Shown: one piece after another, positions 18,113 to 26,598 of the stretch
Numbering within the stretch: position 1 is the stretch's first letter
Layout of the letters: each line of letters starts with the position of its first letter
Source of the DNA: Aureibacillus halotolerans
Lineage (GTDB): Bacteria; Bacillota; Bacilli; Bacillales; DSM-28697
Assembly: GCF_004363045.1 (NCBI RefSeq)
Contig: NZ_SNYJ01000001.1
Coordinates: forward strand, 62,001-126,000
DNA: 64,000 nt
Direction of reading: 5' to 3'
Notes under the pieces: model-generated
Database searches by the model: none
The model's input: only the letters and a program-made list of their open reading frames with translations
What the model was told of the DNA's origin: nothing
Translations under genes and position numbers: made by a program

Positions 18113-18427
18113 TCAATCGAGATGAAACACTTCATGCTGAATGAGCTTCATTTTCGGCTGTCCGTTCTCGTCCATTTCGAGGATATCACTCATGTACGAT
18201 TGCCATTTTGTATTGGCAGGCTCTGCTTCCATTCGTTTGTTCGCCGCTTCAAGATCATTCGTTTCCACATAAGCGTATAGCGTATTGCCTTCCATAAAAA
18301 TACTGTAATTGTGAAAACCGTTTCGTTGCAGGGCCTCTAGCATCTCTGGAAACACCTCTTTATGGCGCTTCTCGTATTCTACTTCTGAGCCTGGTTTGCA
18401 AGACATGATAAACATATACCGTTTCAT
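18113..18427 (-). CDS. rhaM: L-rhamnose mutarotase
   Basis: A 104-residue enzyme that interconverts the anomers of L-rhamnose. Family residues include Y18 and catalytic H22 (EYEKRHKEVFPEM), the HNYSIFM strand, LYAYVE, the W in TKWQSYM and the C-terminal EVFHLD. It is an orphan here: no rhamnose isomerase, kinase or aldolase adjoins it. An upstream cre-like site (18476-18489) suggests catabolite control. Rhamnose-containing polysaccharide could be the link to the sugar importers at 52.8-63.1 kb, but this is speculative. Confidence 0.93.
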   Translation of the reverse strand: MKRYMFIMSCKPGSEVEYEKRHKEVFPEMLEALQRNGFHNYSIFMEGNTLYAYVETNDLEAANKRMEAEPANTKWQSYMSDILEMDENGQPKMKLIQHEVFHLD

Positions 18428-18475
18428 TTAAACACCTCTCCAATGTTTGTTAGTTGGATACATGTCTCCATCGTA

Positions 18476-18489
18476 TGAAACCGATTACA
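18476..18489. promoter_or_regulatory. cre-like catabolite site upstream of rhaM
   Basis: On the minus strand TGTAATCGGTTTCA fits the classical TGWNANCGNTNWCA consensus, about 50 nt upstream of the rhaM start. Confidence 0.5.
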
Positions 18490-18521
18490 AATTGTCAATT
18501 TTCAGATTCATGATATTTAGT

Positions 18522-18974
18522 TCATGCTTTGATCATTTGCTTGAGCGCCCCAAGATGATAGGCTGCATGCGCCAATGAGCCCAGCATTTCATTCGCATGA
18601 GCCTCGTCCCATTGCACCTGATCGATTCCTGCTAGCAAGGTGTTGAATTCCTTTACTAGAGCTTGCTTGATGTCATCCCATTCTGCCTCATTGACCGCAT
18701 TGATTTGCCAACTCTGTTGCCAATCCATATCAGGGAATGTGCCTGTTCTCAAAAACTCATTCGTTCCCCACATATGGTAACGCACATGATCGGCATGCGC
18801 CGCAATGGTTGATCCATTCCTTGACAATGATGCCTTCTCTGCGGGTAACCCTTCAAGAATACCGAAGATCCCGGCATTTTCCTCCGCATTCGTAAACCAA
18901 CTCCACTCCTCAGACGGTCCCTCAAACGCTTCTTTCAGTAATAGCTTTAACGACTCCTGTAAGGCATGTGCCAT
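18522..18974 (-). CDS. DinB-like four-helix protein
   Basis: A 150-residue DinB/YfiT-superfamily protein, a four-helix bundle that often binds a metal through three His. Histidines in the AAHADHVRYHMWG segment and in the C-terminal LAHAAYHLGALKQM segment are consistent with that site. The ATG at 18974 follows GGAGG. A decayed, frameshifted copy of its 5' end lies at 20318-20431. Function unknown; relatives include thiol transferases and bacillithiol-linked proteins. Confidence 0.8.
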   Translation of the reverse strand: MAHALQESLKLLLKEAFEGPSEEWSWFTNAEENAGIFGILEGLPAEKASLSRNGSTIAAHADHVRYHMWGTNEFLRTGTFPDMDWQQSWQINAVNEAEWDDIKQALVKEFNTLLAGIDQVQWDEAHANEMLGSLAHAAYHLGALKQMIKA

Positions 18975-19002
18975 GGATAAGACCTCCAATCTTTATAATG
19001 GG

Positions 19003-19839
19003 TTAGGAATGATACACCCAAAACCAATGGTTGTAAAGCTCAATGAGATCTGCATTTTGATTTTTGCTACTAACAGTCATTGATCCTAATGGAAGGGTCA
19101 CTACTCCTTCATCAATTTTCACATCGATTAAGATCGCATAGATATCGTCAATTTTTATATCTTGATTTAGTTGAACACATGTGACATCCATTTGCAAAAC
19201 CGACGTTGGCCCATTCTCTTCTTCATACATCGCGTCAAAAGGAAATGACAAATTGTCCTGTAAATATGTATAAAACGTTTCAAGCCTTTCTGGAGTAACT
19301 GCCAGAAATCTAAAAATGTCACTATCATGATAATCTTTTGACGGGTCTAATTCATCGATGCCAAGGATTTTAGCAACTTCGGCCTCCCATTCTACGACTT
19401 TATCTTTTACAAGGTCATTAGAAAGAAGGAACCCATTCATCATTGACATGCTGTTAAAGGGACTTGATTCACTCATTGAAGCTGTAGAAAATTCATTATC
19501 GTAATAAGACATTTTAAACATGTCTCTGATTACTTTTGACTTTTGTACGCTTGTGCTTTGCTTTGTATTGAAAAATTCGCAAATGTCCGAGACCGCCACA
19601 TAAGGTTCAAACGATTTGTCAAATAAGAAATTAATTGTTCCAAGAGAATGAACGACTGCAGCTGCCCAAATATCCATACGACCTGTTAAAAAAGGAACCT
19701 CTCTCTTTCTACCCATTTTATCAATAAGTTTTTCAATCACTTCATCATACTCGCTATTTAAATGCTCTTGGCTGAATGCCAGGGATAATTCTTTTAGTTG
19801 CTTTTTCTTTTCGGCTACTTTTTCTTTTTTTGTTGACAT
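19003..19839 (-). CDS. DUF6398-like protein
   Basis: A 278-residue protein without membrane segments. The N-terminal half (about 1-110) has the pattern remembered for DUF6398: a Lys-rich helix, SQEHLNSEYDEV, GRMDIWAAAVVHSLGTINFLFD and a winged-helix-like DICEFFNTKQSTSVQKSK. The C-terminal part (about 190-278), with FPFDAMYEEENG, may match a small calcium-binding-like domain; this is less certain. The ATG at 19839 is preferred; a TTG 57 nt upstream has poor support. It follows a 98-residue gene by 53 nt. Confidence 0.7.
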   Translation of the reverse strand: MSTKKEKVAEKKKQLKELSLAFSQEHLNSEYDEVIEKLIDKMGRKREVPFLTGRMDIWAAAVVHSLGTINFLFDKSFEPYVAVSDICEFFNTKQSTSVQKSKVIRDMFKMSYYDNEFSTASMSESSPFNSMSMMNGFLLSNDLVKDKVVEWEAEVAKILGIDELDPSKDYHDSDIFRFLAVTPERLETFYTYLQDNLSFPFDAMYEEENGPTSVLQMDVTCVQLNQDIKIDDIYAILIDVKIDEGVVTLPLGSMTVSSKNQNADLIELYNHWFWVYHS

Positions 19840-19892
19840 AATGTACACCTTACCCTGATTGTTTTGAATTTGAATGTAACCAAGCAAAAGGA

Positions 19893-20189
19893 TCAAAAAG
19901 GCACTTCATCAATGCTAATTTCTTCGACTTTGCTATGCGTCTTGTGAGTATCCTTAACTCTCGTCGCTGATGAATTGTTCGGCTTGAGAACATGACAAAA
20001 CTTCTCCTCATATAGTCGACGTACCCAGATTTTCACTGGATCCTTCCATTGCTGAGTCGGTGAAGGAATGTTTTTCTCTAAACTTTTTGGAGTCATGCCT
20101 AGTTCTTTTGCCATCGAAATATCTGCTTCGTTTAGGCGGCAGCGTTTTTTTGCAGCAGCCCAAGCAGCATCTGAATGTCTTTTCCCCAC
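19893..20189 (-). CDS. Small conserved hypothetical protein (98 aa)
   Basis: Starts at GTG 20189 with a GGGAGCGG site. The sequence AAAKKRCRLNEADISMAKE followed by GMTPKSLEKNIPSP and WKDPVKIWVRRLYEEKF looks like a conserved bacterial module: a helical, basic N-terminal two-thirds of about 65 residues and a disordered polar tail. I cannot name a function. It is the first gene of a pair with the DUF6398-like gene; the pair is flanked by an intact and a decayed DinB-like sequence. Confidence 0.65.
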   Translation of the reverse strand: MGKRHSDAAWAAAKKRCRLNEADISMAKELGMTPKSLEKNIPSPTQQWKDPVKIWVRRLYEEKFCHVLKPNNSSATRVKDTHKTHSKVEEISIDEVPF

Positions 20190-20317
20190 AAACCGTCCGC
20201 TCCCTTTTTAAAAATGATACATCTTCAAGATGAACAAAAATGAAGCTTTAATTAATCATAACAACGCACGTCTAATTAGATCAAGTGGTCATTTTCTACA
20301 TAGAGGTTTTCTATCCC

Positions 20318-20431
20318 CCTCTAAAATACCGAAGCTCCCATCACTTTCCTCCACATTCGTAAACCAACTCCACTTCTTAGACGGTCCCTCAAACGCAAAA
20401 GCTTTAACGATTCCTCTAAGGCATATGCCAT
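20318..20431 (-). pseudogene. Decayed 5' fragment of a DinB-like gene
   Basis: About 114 nt closely match the 5' end of the intact gene (18851-18974), including the start codon context and a GGAGG site. A 10-nt deletion shifts the frame after about 16 codons, and similarity stops at about codon 42. Confidence 0.8.
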
Positions 20432-20453
20432 GCGTTCACCCTCCGTTTCTTTA

Positions 20454-20639
20454 TTAAATGATCCATAAATCCAGAACTGCAAATGCACCCATAATCAGAA
20501 CACACTGCAGCAACGTGTAAAAGAATATCGACGAAATGGAACGCTCTCGCTTCGTTTTTCCAATCAACGTCATGATGAGCAGGTTCACCCAAAAAAGGGC
20601 AAACATGAATACAGCGCCGAAGACAATATACGTGATCAA
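20454..20639 (-). CDS. Small two-TM membrane protein
   Basis: A 61-residue protein if translation starts at TTG 20639, which has a GGAGAGGG ribosome site 5 nt upstream. It has two hydrophobic helices (about 3-25 and 38-58) joined by a basic loop (GKTKRERS), giving a hairpin topology. The frame is open to 20708 (84 residues). No family recognised. Confidence 0.5.
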   Translation of the reverse strand: MITYIVFGAVFMFALFWVNLLIMTLIGKTKRERSISSIFFYTLLQCVLIMGAFAVLDLWII

Positions 20640-20787
20640 AGCTTCCCTCTCCAATCTCAATCTAAAAATGGCTACCTTCATCATATGGGAAGTTTCCCCA
20701 TTGATCAACTGCTAGCACGATGTTTGAGCATCTCTTATACCTCTAACAAAAAAACCACATGTCGGCAACATGCGGTCGCTTGTTAGC

Positions 20788-21650
20788 TTAATTATCTGCA
20801 AACTCATGATCGGATTTAAAGAAGTGCATAAACAAGTATTTATGTTTTCCAGATGTTGAAGTATCGTACGATTTTTTAAGGATCTGATGCATAAACACAT
20901 CACCTGAAGGCAAGTCGGTTTCATTAAGACCTGTTCCATCCATCGGATCGGTTATTCCAAACGTCCCGTATGCGTAAGAGTCTGGACCTACATAATTAAA
21001 AGCACTCCAATGCAATTGATGTTCTTTTACGACCTGGCCAGAAATATTGGCCACGTATACTTTGAGTCGCCCACTATTCGGAAACCCTCTGAAAGGAACA
21101 TCGCTATACACAGCTGTTAACGGCACCAATTCGCCTTCAAAACTCATGTCTCGATTATGCAGCTCCTCCAGCTTCCATTGCTCGCTCTCCTTAAAAAACA
21201 TCTCACTTTCCAGCCCAATCCTTCGGTATTTTGCTTCCAAAGTGACTTTGATGTCAAGACCCTCTGCTAAATATCGCGATGGCACCATTGTCGTGTCATT
21301 CGTTACGACAGCCTCCGTGTCCAAATCCACACGGTTTCCATTCACCGTCATCCATGCTTCTCCAATTGGCATCACAATCGTAAACCATTAAACGTAATGG
21401 TAACCTCTTGCTTGCTTTCATTCCAAGAGGTTTCCGCGCCTTTTAACAGGTCAGCAACGAGTCGAAGGGGGACAAGCGTCCGATCTCGTTCATCTACATA
21501 CGGCATTGTCTGGTGCGAGTAAATGACATAGGCCTCATTCAGTTTCATATGCACATCTTCTTTTTTAACATATGTTGCAGAAGCGGTTGGAACATTCGCA
21601 AAAATGAACACACTTATGAGACCAATAAAACAAAGTAGTGTTCTCTTCAA
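20788..21650 (-). pseudogene. Secreted stalk-domain protein, frameshifted
   Basis: Two frames form one broken gene. The upstream part (21372-21650) has a signal peptide (about 1-25) and the first half of a copper-amine-oxidase-N/stalk domain (RTLVPLRLVADLL, SWNESKQEVTITFNG). The downstream part (20788-21375) resumes with IVMPIGEAWMTVNG and a second repeat, TTMVPSRYLAEGL. The frames join near 21376-21390 (AATGGTTTACG), where one added base would restore a protein of about 285 residues. It is either a true frameshift or a sequencing error in a T-run. Stalk domains are usually extracellular scaffolds; the rest (about 140 residues) is not recognised. Confidence 0.75.
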
Positions 21651-21835
21651 CGTTATTCACTCCTTTTATCAAGATTACATAGTACACTTTTCGTACCATT
21701 ATAAACCATTTTTCTCCAAAAACAGAGACCTTGTTATACGTCATTGAAGAATAGATGGCGTCTATTTTGAAATTTTGTTTGTTATTCATCACTATTGTCA
21801 AGATTATCTACGGAACATAAATCTTCTCAACTAAA

Positions 21836-23077
21836 TCAAAAACCGAACGTACTTGGCTCCATCTCTTTGGCTTTTGGAAGCTGCCTCAAAGTTGGATGCA
21901 GGAGCCAAACAACTGCGATGGCAAATAGCCCTGTTCCGGACAGGGTGAATAGAAGATGACTTCCCATCAATGTAGCCAAATATCCTCCAGCAAGAGATCC
22001 GATGGGCATACTCACCACACTCATGGACGTCATGACTGAATTGACACGTCCTAAAAGTCGGTTCGGAATCATCGATTGGGTGACACCTGCCAACAGCACA
22101 TTGACCGCACCCATCGGAATCCACGCCAAAGCGAAACAAATGATCGTGACTGTTGGAATCGGCACAAGTGCTGCCGTCATCCAAGCCACGCCACCAAGGA
22201 AAAACGATAGAATAGCAGCGACCCCTATATTGTATTTTCCTAAAACAGACCCGAGCAATGCACCAATGAGTGAGCCACCTGCCATCGCTGCCTGCATCCC
22301 TCCATACATCTCAGCTCCTCCATAGCTACTCGAAAAGGCGGGCATAACGGCCATCGACATCCCGATGCAGAGATTGACCATTGTCGATCCGATCAAAAAG
22401 ATATACATAAATGAACGAAAAACGACGGAAAATCCTTCTCTAAGGTCTTTTGCGTACGATTTGGCAGCGGCCGTCATCGTCGGTTTGTCTGTTGTCATTC
22501 GTCGTTTCGCAGGAATGGTCACGAGTGAAAAGCAAAGTGCGGCAATGGCAAAAGTGACTGAATCTATCAGATACACCGTTACTGCACCGACCAGCATCAC
22601 TAGCATTCCTGCTAAGGCATTGCAGAGCAGATCCACACCCTGATAAGCAAATGAGAACAACCCATTGGCATCAACGAGTCTCTCCTTCTCTACCAATAAA
22701 GGCAACGCCTTGGTTTGACTTGGGTAGGCAAATTCTTCAATACAAGCGATCAATGGCATCACCGTTAGAATAAATGGGACGGTGAGCATATCCACGGCAT
22801 AGGCAAGCGGTAGCAAGCAAATCAACACCGCCTGGAGGAGCTGTGTAATCACCAGTGTTTTTTTGATCGCCCATCGATCTACAAAAGGGCCTGTGAGAAA
22901 CTGTAATGCTTTCGGTAGAAGAATGAGAAAACCAGCTAACCCTGTATAAAAAGAGCTGTCACTCAGTGTAAACACAAGCCACATAGATGCAACATAGTAT
23001 AAGCTGTCGCCAATATTTGTGATGAGACGGCCGATAAACAACCATAGAACATTCTTGTTTAGAAGGATGGGAAGCAT
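21836..23077 (-). CDS. MFS exporter
   Basis: A 413-residue transporter with 12 predicted helices. The family loop-2 motif appears as GPFVDRWAIKKTL (about 62-74), with a matching cytoplasmic loop between halves (about 185-200, KRRMTTDKPT). It most resembles the MFS_3/macrolide-efflux-like exporters of Bacillota. A palindrome in its promoter is shared with the ArsR-like regulator 125 nt upstream, so the exporter is probably inducible. Substrate unknown. Confidence 0.88.
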   Translation of the reverse strand: MLPILLNKNVLWLFIGRLITNIGDSLYYVASMWLVFTLSDSSFYTGLAGFLILLPKALQFLTGPFVDRWAIKKTLVITQLLQAVLICLLPLAYAVDMLTVPFILTVMPLIACIEEFAYPSQTKALPLLVEKERLVDANGLFSFAYQGVDLLCNALAGMLVMLVGAVTVYLIDSVTFAIAALCFSLVTIPAKRRMTTDKPTMTAAAKSYAKDLREGFSVVFRSFMYIFLIGSTMVNLCIGMSMAVMPAFSSSYGGAEMYGGMQAAMAGGSLIGALLGSVLGKYNIGVAAILSFFLGGVAWMTAALVPIPTVTIICFALAWIPMGAVNVLLAGVTQSMIPNRLLGRVNSVMTSMSVVSMPIGSLAGGYLATLMGSHLLFTLSGTGLFAIAVVWLLHPTLRQLPKAKEMEPSTFGF

Positions 23078-23109
23078 TTTAATCTCCTTAAAGTAAATTT
23101 ATAGAAACG

Positions 23110-23125
23110 GTTAAATTAATTTAAC
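23110..23125. promoter_or_regulatory. Operator of the MFS exporter gene
   Basis: Perfect palindrome GTTAAATTAATTTAAC, 33 nt upstream of the start codon, inside a possible TTGTTA-N18-TATAAA promoter on the minus strand. Confidence 0.7.
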
Positions 23126-23201
23126 AATAGAACCAAAAGAAAATACCTAGAGGAAAAAACTAATTTCTCGCGGTATTCACCCAGGTATCTAGCTAGCCTT
23201 T

Positions 23202-23825
23202 TTACTCTTCATTCAAGTCTTTAATATCCTGCAGAACGAGATCATCCACTTCAAAAGCCATTGTAGAAATGTAATAGATTTTCTCTTCTTTAGAAGCGAC
23301 TTTTGGGCTCCTTGATAACTCTCTTAGCTCCTCCATCATGGAATGGTATTTTGCCACCCATGCTTGAAATTGTGCATCCGTTACGGACACTTGCCACGTT
23401 GAACCGACATATGGCCAATCTTTCGGATCCACACTGTCTTCTTTTAATTCAAACGCTTGTTCTGGCGCCGAAAGAAGCACGGCTTTGGTTCGTTCCGTCA
23501 TTTGAAAAAACATCTGTCTTGCCGTTTCACTAACTTCCTCAACATGTGGCAATAATTCCGCTGAAGGGGTAAATCCTCGTGCGACGGATTGATAAAACTT
23601 TTGCAAAATGCCGTTTTTCTCTTCCTTTCTCACAATCTTTATAAGGTGATTTTTCTCTAACTCTTTCAAATGATAGTGAATATTAGCTCTCGACAAACTA
23701 AAGATCTCAGAAAGCTGTTGGCCAGTGAATGGCTTTTCAATCAATCGCATCATCAACTTTGCTCGCAAAGGATCTGCCAACGATTTTAGCTGAGCGTGTG
23801 TCGTTACTGTAAACATTGGTTTCAT
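23202..23825 (-). CDS. ArsR-like winged-helix regulator
   Basis: A 207-residue repressor. Residues 8-80 form a winged helix with SLADPLRAKLMMRL, TGQQLSEIFSLSRANIHYHLKEL and a wing rich in Lys/Glu. The longer C-terminal half is alpha/beta and resembles the helix-turn-helix-20 group rather than metal-sensing ArsR; no metal-binding Cys pair is seen. It precedes the MFS exporter gene on the same strand, and both upstream regions carry the same AT-rich palindrome. Confidence 0.85.
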   Translation of the reverse strand: MKPMFTVTTHAQLKSLADPLRAKLMMRLIEKPFTGQQLSEIFSLSRANIHYHLKELEKNHLIKIVRKEEKNGILQKFYQSVARGFTPSAELLPHVEEVSETARQMFFQMTERTKAVLLSAPEQAFELKEDSVDPKDWPYVGSTWQVSVTDAQFQAWVAKYHSMMEELRELSRSPKVASKEEKIYYISTMAFEVDDLVLQDIKDLNEE

Positions 23826-23856
23826 ACAAAGACTCCTCCATAATTAAAATTACACG

Positions 23857-23872
23857 GTCAAATTAAATTAAC
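23857..23872. promoter_or_regulatory. Operator of the ArsR-like gene
   Basis: GTCAAATTAAATTAAC matches the exporter operator at 14 of 16 positions and lies just downstream of a TATAGT -10-like box on the minus strand. Confidence 0.65.
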
Positions 23873-23968
23873 TATAGCTTACAGCATTGTCTGCTTACCG
23901 GCAATACCAAATGTGCTCCCTATGCTATACTTCTTTTAAAAATGTAGTTCTTGAAGGAGTGGAGATTT

Positions 23969-24700
23969 GTGAAACAAAACAAATACGATCAACCCGACTT
24001 TTTTTCAGCCTACAGTCAAATGCCGCGGTCTGCTAAAGGCTTAGAAGCCGCCGGTGAGTGGCACGCTTTTCAATCAATGCTCCCAGAACTGCACGGAAAG
24101 CGAGTCCTTGATCTTGGTTGTGGTTTTGGATGGCATTGCCGTTATGCTCGCGAACAAGGCGCTTCGCACGTAGTTGGTGTCGATATCTCTGAAAAAATGT
24201 TGGAGCGTGCCAAAGAGATGACAAACGATGACAAAATTCAATACCACCGTTCCTCCATGGAGAGTATTAAATTTAAAGAAGGCTCCTTTGATGTCGTCAT
24301 TAGCTCGCTCGCCTTTCATTACGTTCAGGACATTGCTACGCTGTTCGAAGAGATCCATCGTGTGCTTTCTCCTGACGGGGCTCTCGTGTTTTCCATGGAA
24401 CACCCGATATTCACTTCTAGGGCCGATCAGGATTGGACATACAATGAAGCAGGTGAAATACGCCATTGGCCGGTCGATCACTACCAAGAGGAAGGCATTC
24501 GTCATACCTCCTTTTTGACGAACGATGTGATCAAATACCATCGAACCTCAGCTACGTTAATCAATACATTGTTATCCGCAGGATTCCAGCTTAAAGAAAT
24601 ACAGGAGCCGCAGCCAACAAAAGAAATGATGGCGGCTCAGCCAACGATGAAGGAAGAATCGCGGCGCCCCATGTTTCTCCTGCTCTCAGCTCTAAAATAA
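23969..24700 (+). CDS. Class I SAM-dependent methyltransferase
   Basis: A 243-residue enzyme. The canonical SAM-binding signature VLDLGCGFGWHCRYA (about 45-59) is followed by VVGVDISEKML (about 69-79) and SFDVVISSLAFHYV (about 109-122), defining the methyltransferase-11 fold. The start GTG at 23969 has a GGAG site; an ATG-like extension to 23951 is less likely. Substrate unknown. The next gene starts about 90 nt later on the same strand. Confidence 0.9.
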   Translation: MKQNKYDQPDFFSAYSQMPRSAKGLEAAGEWHAFQSMLPELHGKRVLDLGCGFGWHCRYAREQGASHVVGVDISEKMLERAKEMTNDDKIQYHRSSMESIKFKEGSFDVVISSLAFHYVQDIATLFEEIHRVLSPDGALVFSMEHPIFTSRADQDWTYNEAGEIRHWPVDHYQEEGIRHTSFLTNDVIKYHRTSATLINTLLSAGFQLKEIQEPQPTKEMMAAQPTMKEESRRPMFLLLSALK

Positions 24701-24792
24701 AGGGAGTTAAAAGGTTGAAATTCATGTCAATCTCCTGTAATATGTCGCGTGGACTTTGTAAAAAGAGAGCGTACCAAACAGGGGGAAATTTC

Positions 24793-25284
24793 ATGACGAC
24801 AACATTGTCTCGCGAAACTCTTCAAGACTCTGTAGAGTTTCAGCTTTTTCGCATTCAACAAAATGTAAAAGACATCGCCAAAGAAACCGACAAGGAAGTC
24901 ATTGGCTTTGAACAGGATAAAAATGACCAATGGGTCGTTGTTTCAATAAAAGAGGTTGAACGAACGTTTCATTTGCTCCTTCATTCCTGTCAATCTGCTT
25001 ACCGTGGCCATTGGGACTTTTCCTTAATGGGCGAGTACTTGGAGGATGGGTCTCTTTGGATCAGTGATATTCGCGGGGATGCCAATCAAGGACTTGGCTC
25101 GATTTGTATGGAGTATGTGAAGGAAAAAGCCCAACAAGAAAATTGTTGGGGCATTCAGGGGAACATCTCAAAACGGGATTGGGACCATATTGACAGGTTG
25201 CGCCATTTTTATGAGAAGCACGGCTTTTCGATTGAGCTCGATAGCCAAAACCATCAAGGAATCGTTTATTGGCAGGCAGCATAA
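24793..25284 (+). CDS. GNAT-like acetyltransferase
   Basis: A 163-residue protein. The acetyl-CoA-binding fold is suggested by LWISDIRG, QGLGSICMEYVKEKA (a degenerate Q/R-x-x-G-x-G/A loop) and the C-terminal DRLRHFYEKHGFSI, a classic end of the GNAT core. The N-terminal 60 residues are not recognised. The ATG at 24793 has a GGGGGAAA site. Acceptor substrate unknown. Confidence 0.75.
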   Translation: MTTTLSRETLQDSVEFQLFRIQQNVKDIAKETDKEVIGFEQDKNDQWVVVSIKEVERTFHLLLHSCQSAYRGHWDFSLMGEYLEDGSLWISDIRGDANQGLGSICMEYVKEKAQQENCWGIQGNISKRDWDHIDRLRHFYEKHGFSIELDSQNHQGIVYWQAA

Positions 25285-25285
25285 G

Positions 25286-25321
25286 AACGACGTTTGCATA
25301 CTATGCAAACGTCGTTTTTTA
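25286..25321 (+). terminator. Terminator of the methyltransferase-acetyltransferase unit
   Basis: Stem AACGACGTTTGCAT/ATGCAAACGTCGTT followed by T residues, directly after the stop codon. Confidence 0.92.
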
Positions 25322-25427
25322 GTAGTGAATTTATAAGATTACGTCCTTCAAACAACCATCTGATGCAAGGAAATCACTTGTTATCAAAAGAATACCTTAT
25401 GTCTTGCTGATTCCTCAATGCCACCTT

Positions 25428-26576
25428 CTACTTTACAGGCGGGGAGCTGTAAACCTCTGTTAGACTATAGTGCCCTTGACTCGGGCGGTCTAAAATCTGC
25501 TCCCTTGCCTCCAAATCATTAAAATGCCACCATTCCGATGCCAGCGGGGTCAGTCCGGCAGCGGTGCTATAGCGTTGCAAGTTAATGGCTGCTTCGTTCA
25601 TGGACGATGTATACGTCGCATTTTTCCACGCCGTCGGTGAATTTGAGTTAACGGGAAGCGTGAAAATGGCTGACGAACCACTTAATTCGTGAATACGCGT
25701 AGGCATTTGATATTCTGTGTAGTCCGTAATCTCCGTCACGGAATAATGACCGATTGTCGTCTCAGAGGTCGCCTTAACCTTCGAAAGGCTAACATCGATG
25801 GCATATCCCATTTGATGATTGGACACACCGTCTGTGATAAACCACGTAATTCCCCAAGGTGGCGTATTAATGCCTGCTTTAACTGCAGCATCTTGCTTTG
25901 CCAAGGCGGTTAACTCATTTACAACCTTTTTTTGTACGGAATACGGTCTGTACGCTTCATACATTTTTAATGAATTCCCATCCGCCAGCGCGTGTTGTTG
26001 CGCTGCATGGACTTTTTTCGACATTGAATATAACACAGGCATAATAAATTCTTCTTTGCCAAGACGTTTGTTATAGCTTTTACCGGAATACAGCATTTGG
26101 TTCGTCACATTCGGAATGGCGTATCCTGATGATGTGAACATTGAGGAATACGTATTCGTGTTGTCATAAATAATGGAGGGAATCACATCCGGTAGATTGA
26201 TAAAGCAATAGTGATGAGGGAGCCAACCAATGACGTCGCCTCGTTTGATATACCACCATTCCCCCTCTTCGTTTAGAATTTCAAATCCGGTGCCTGCTTT
26301 CATCGTTCTCTCTGTCTGCGCTGATTCGCCTGGCTCAGTTTTTAATGCTAAATCAATAGAGGCATAACCCGTTGCGCCTCTAATTGGCAACTCCAATGGA
26401 CCGTCATAGTCTTTTGATTGGCCAAGCGAACTTCCCGAAATCTTCTTTTGACTCAAGGCGAGTTCCCGATCGCTATGTAAGGATTGAACCGTGCCGTTTG
26501 AGCAAGCAGCCAGTAAGCCAATGATAAGTGCAACCGCCATGAAACGCGCGAATATTCTATTCCTATTCAAAACCAT
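25428..26576 (-). CDS. Lipoprotein M15-family D-Ala-D-Ala peptidase with SH3-like domain
   Basis: A 382-residue exported lipoprotein with lipobox LLAAC (lipidated C25). A bacterial SH3-like domain (about 65-115, ending GEWWYIKRGDVIGWLP) probably binds peptidoglycan. The catalytic domain has the M15 zinc motifs SNHQMGYAID (about 252-261) and EWWHF (about 347-351). This is the VanY/DdpX fold that trims D-alanine from wall peptides. A neighbouring TraX gene lies upstream on the same strand, 22 nt apart. A function in wall remodelling is inferred. Confidence 0.9.
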   Translation of the reverse strand: MVLNRNRIFARFMAVALIIGLLAACSNGTVQSLHSDRELALSQKKISGSSLGQSKDYDGPLELPIRGATGYASIDLALKTEPGESAQTERTMKAGTGFEILNEEGEWWYIKRGDVIGWLPHHYCFINLPDVIPSIIYDNTNTYSSMFTSSGYAIPNVTNQMLYSGKSYNKRLGKEEFIMPVLYSMSKKVHAAQQHALADGNSLKMYEAYRPYSVQKKVVNELTALAKQDAAVKAGINTPPWGITWFITDGVSNHQMGYAIDVSLSKVKATSETTIGHYSVTEITDYTEYQMPTRIHELSGSSAIFTLPVNSNSPTAWKNATYTSSMNEAAINLQRYSTAAGLTPLASEWWHFNDLEAREQILDRPSQGHYSLTEVYSSPPVK

Positions 26577-26598
26577 TGATACGCTCCTTTAAAAACTG

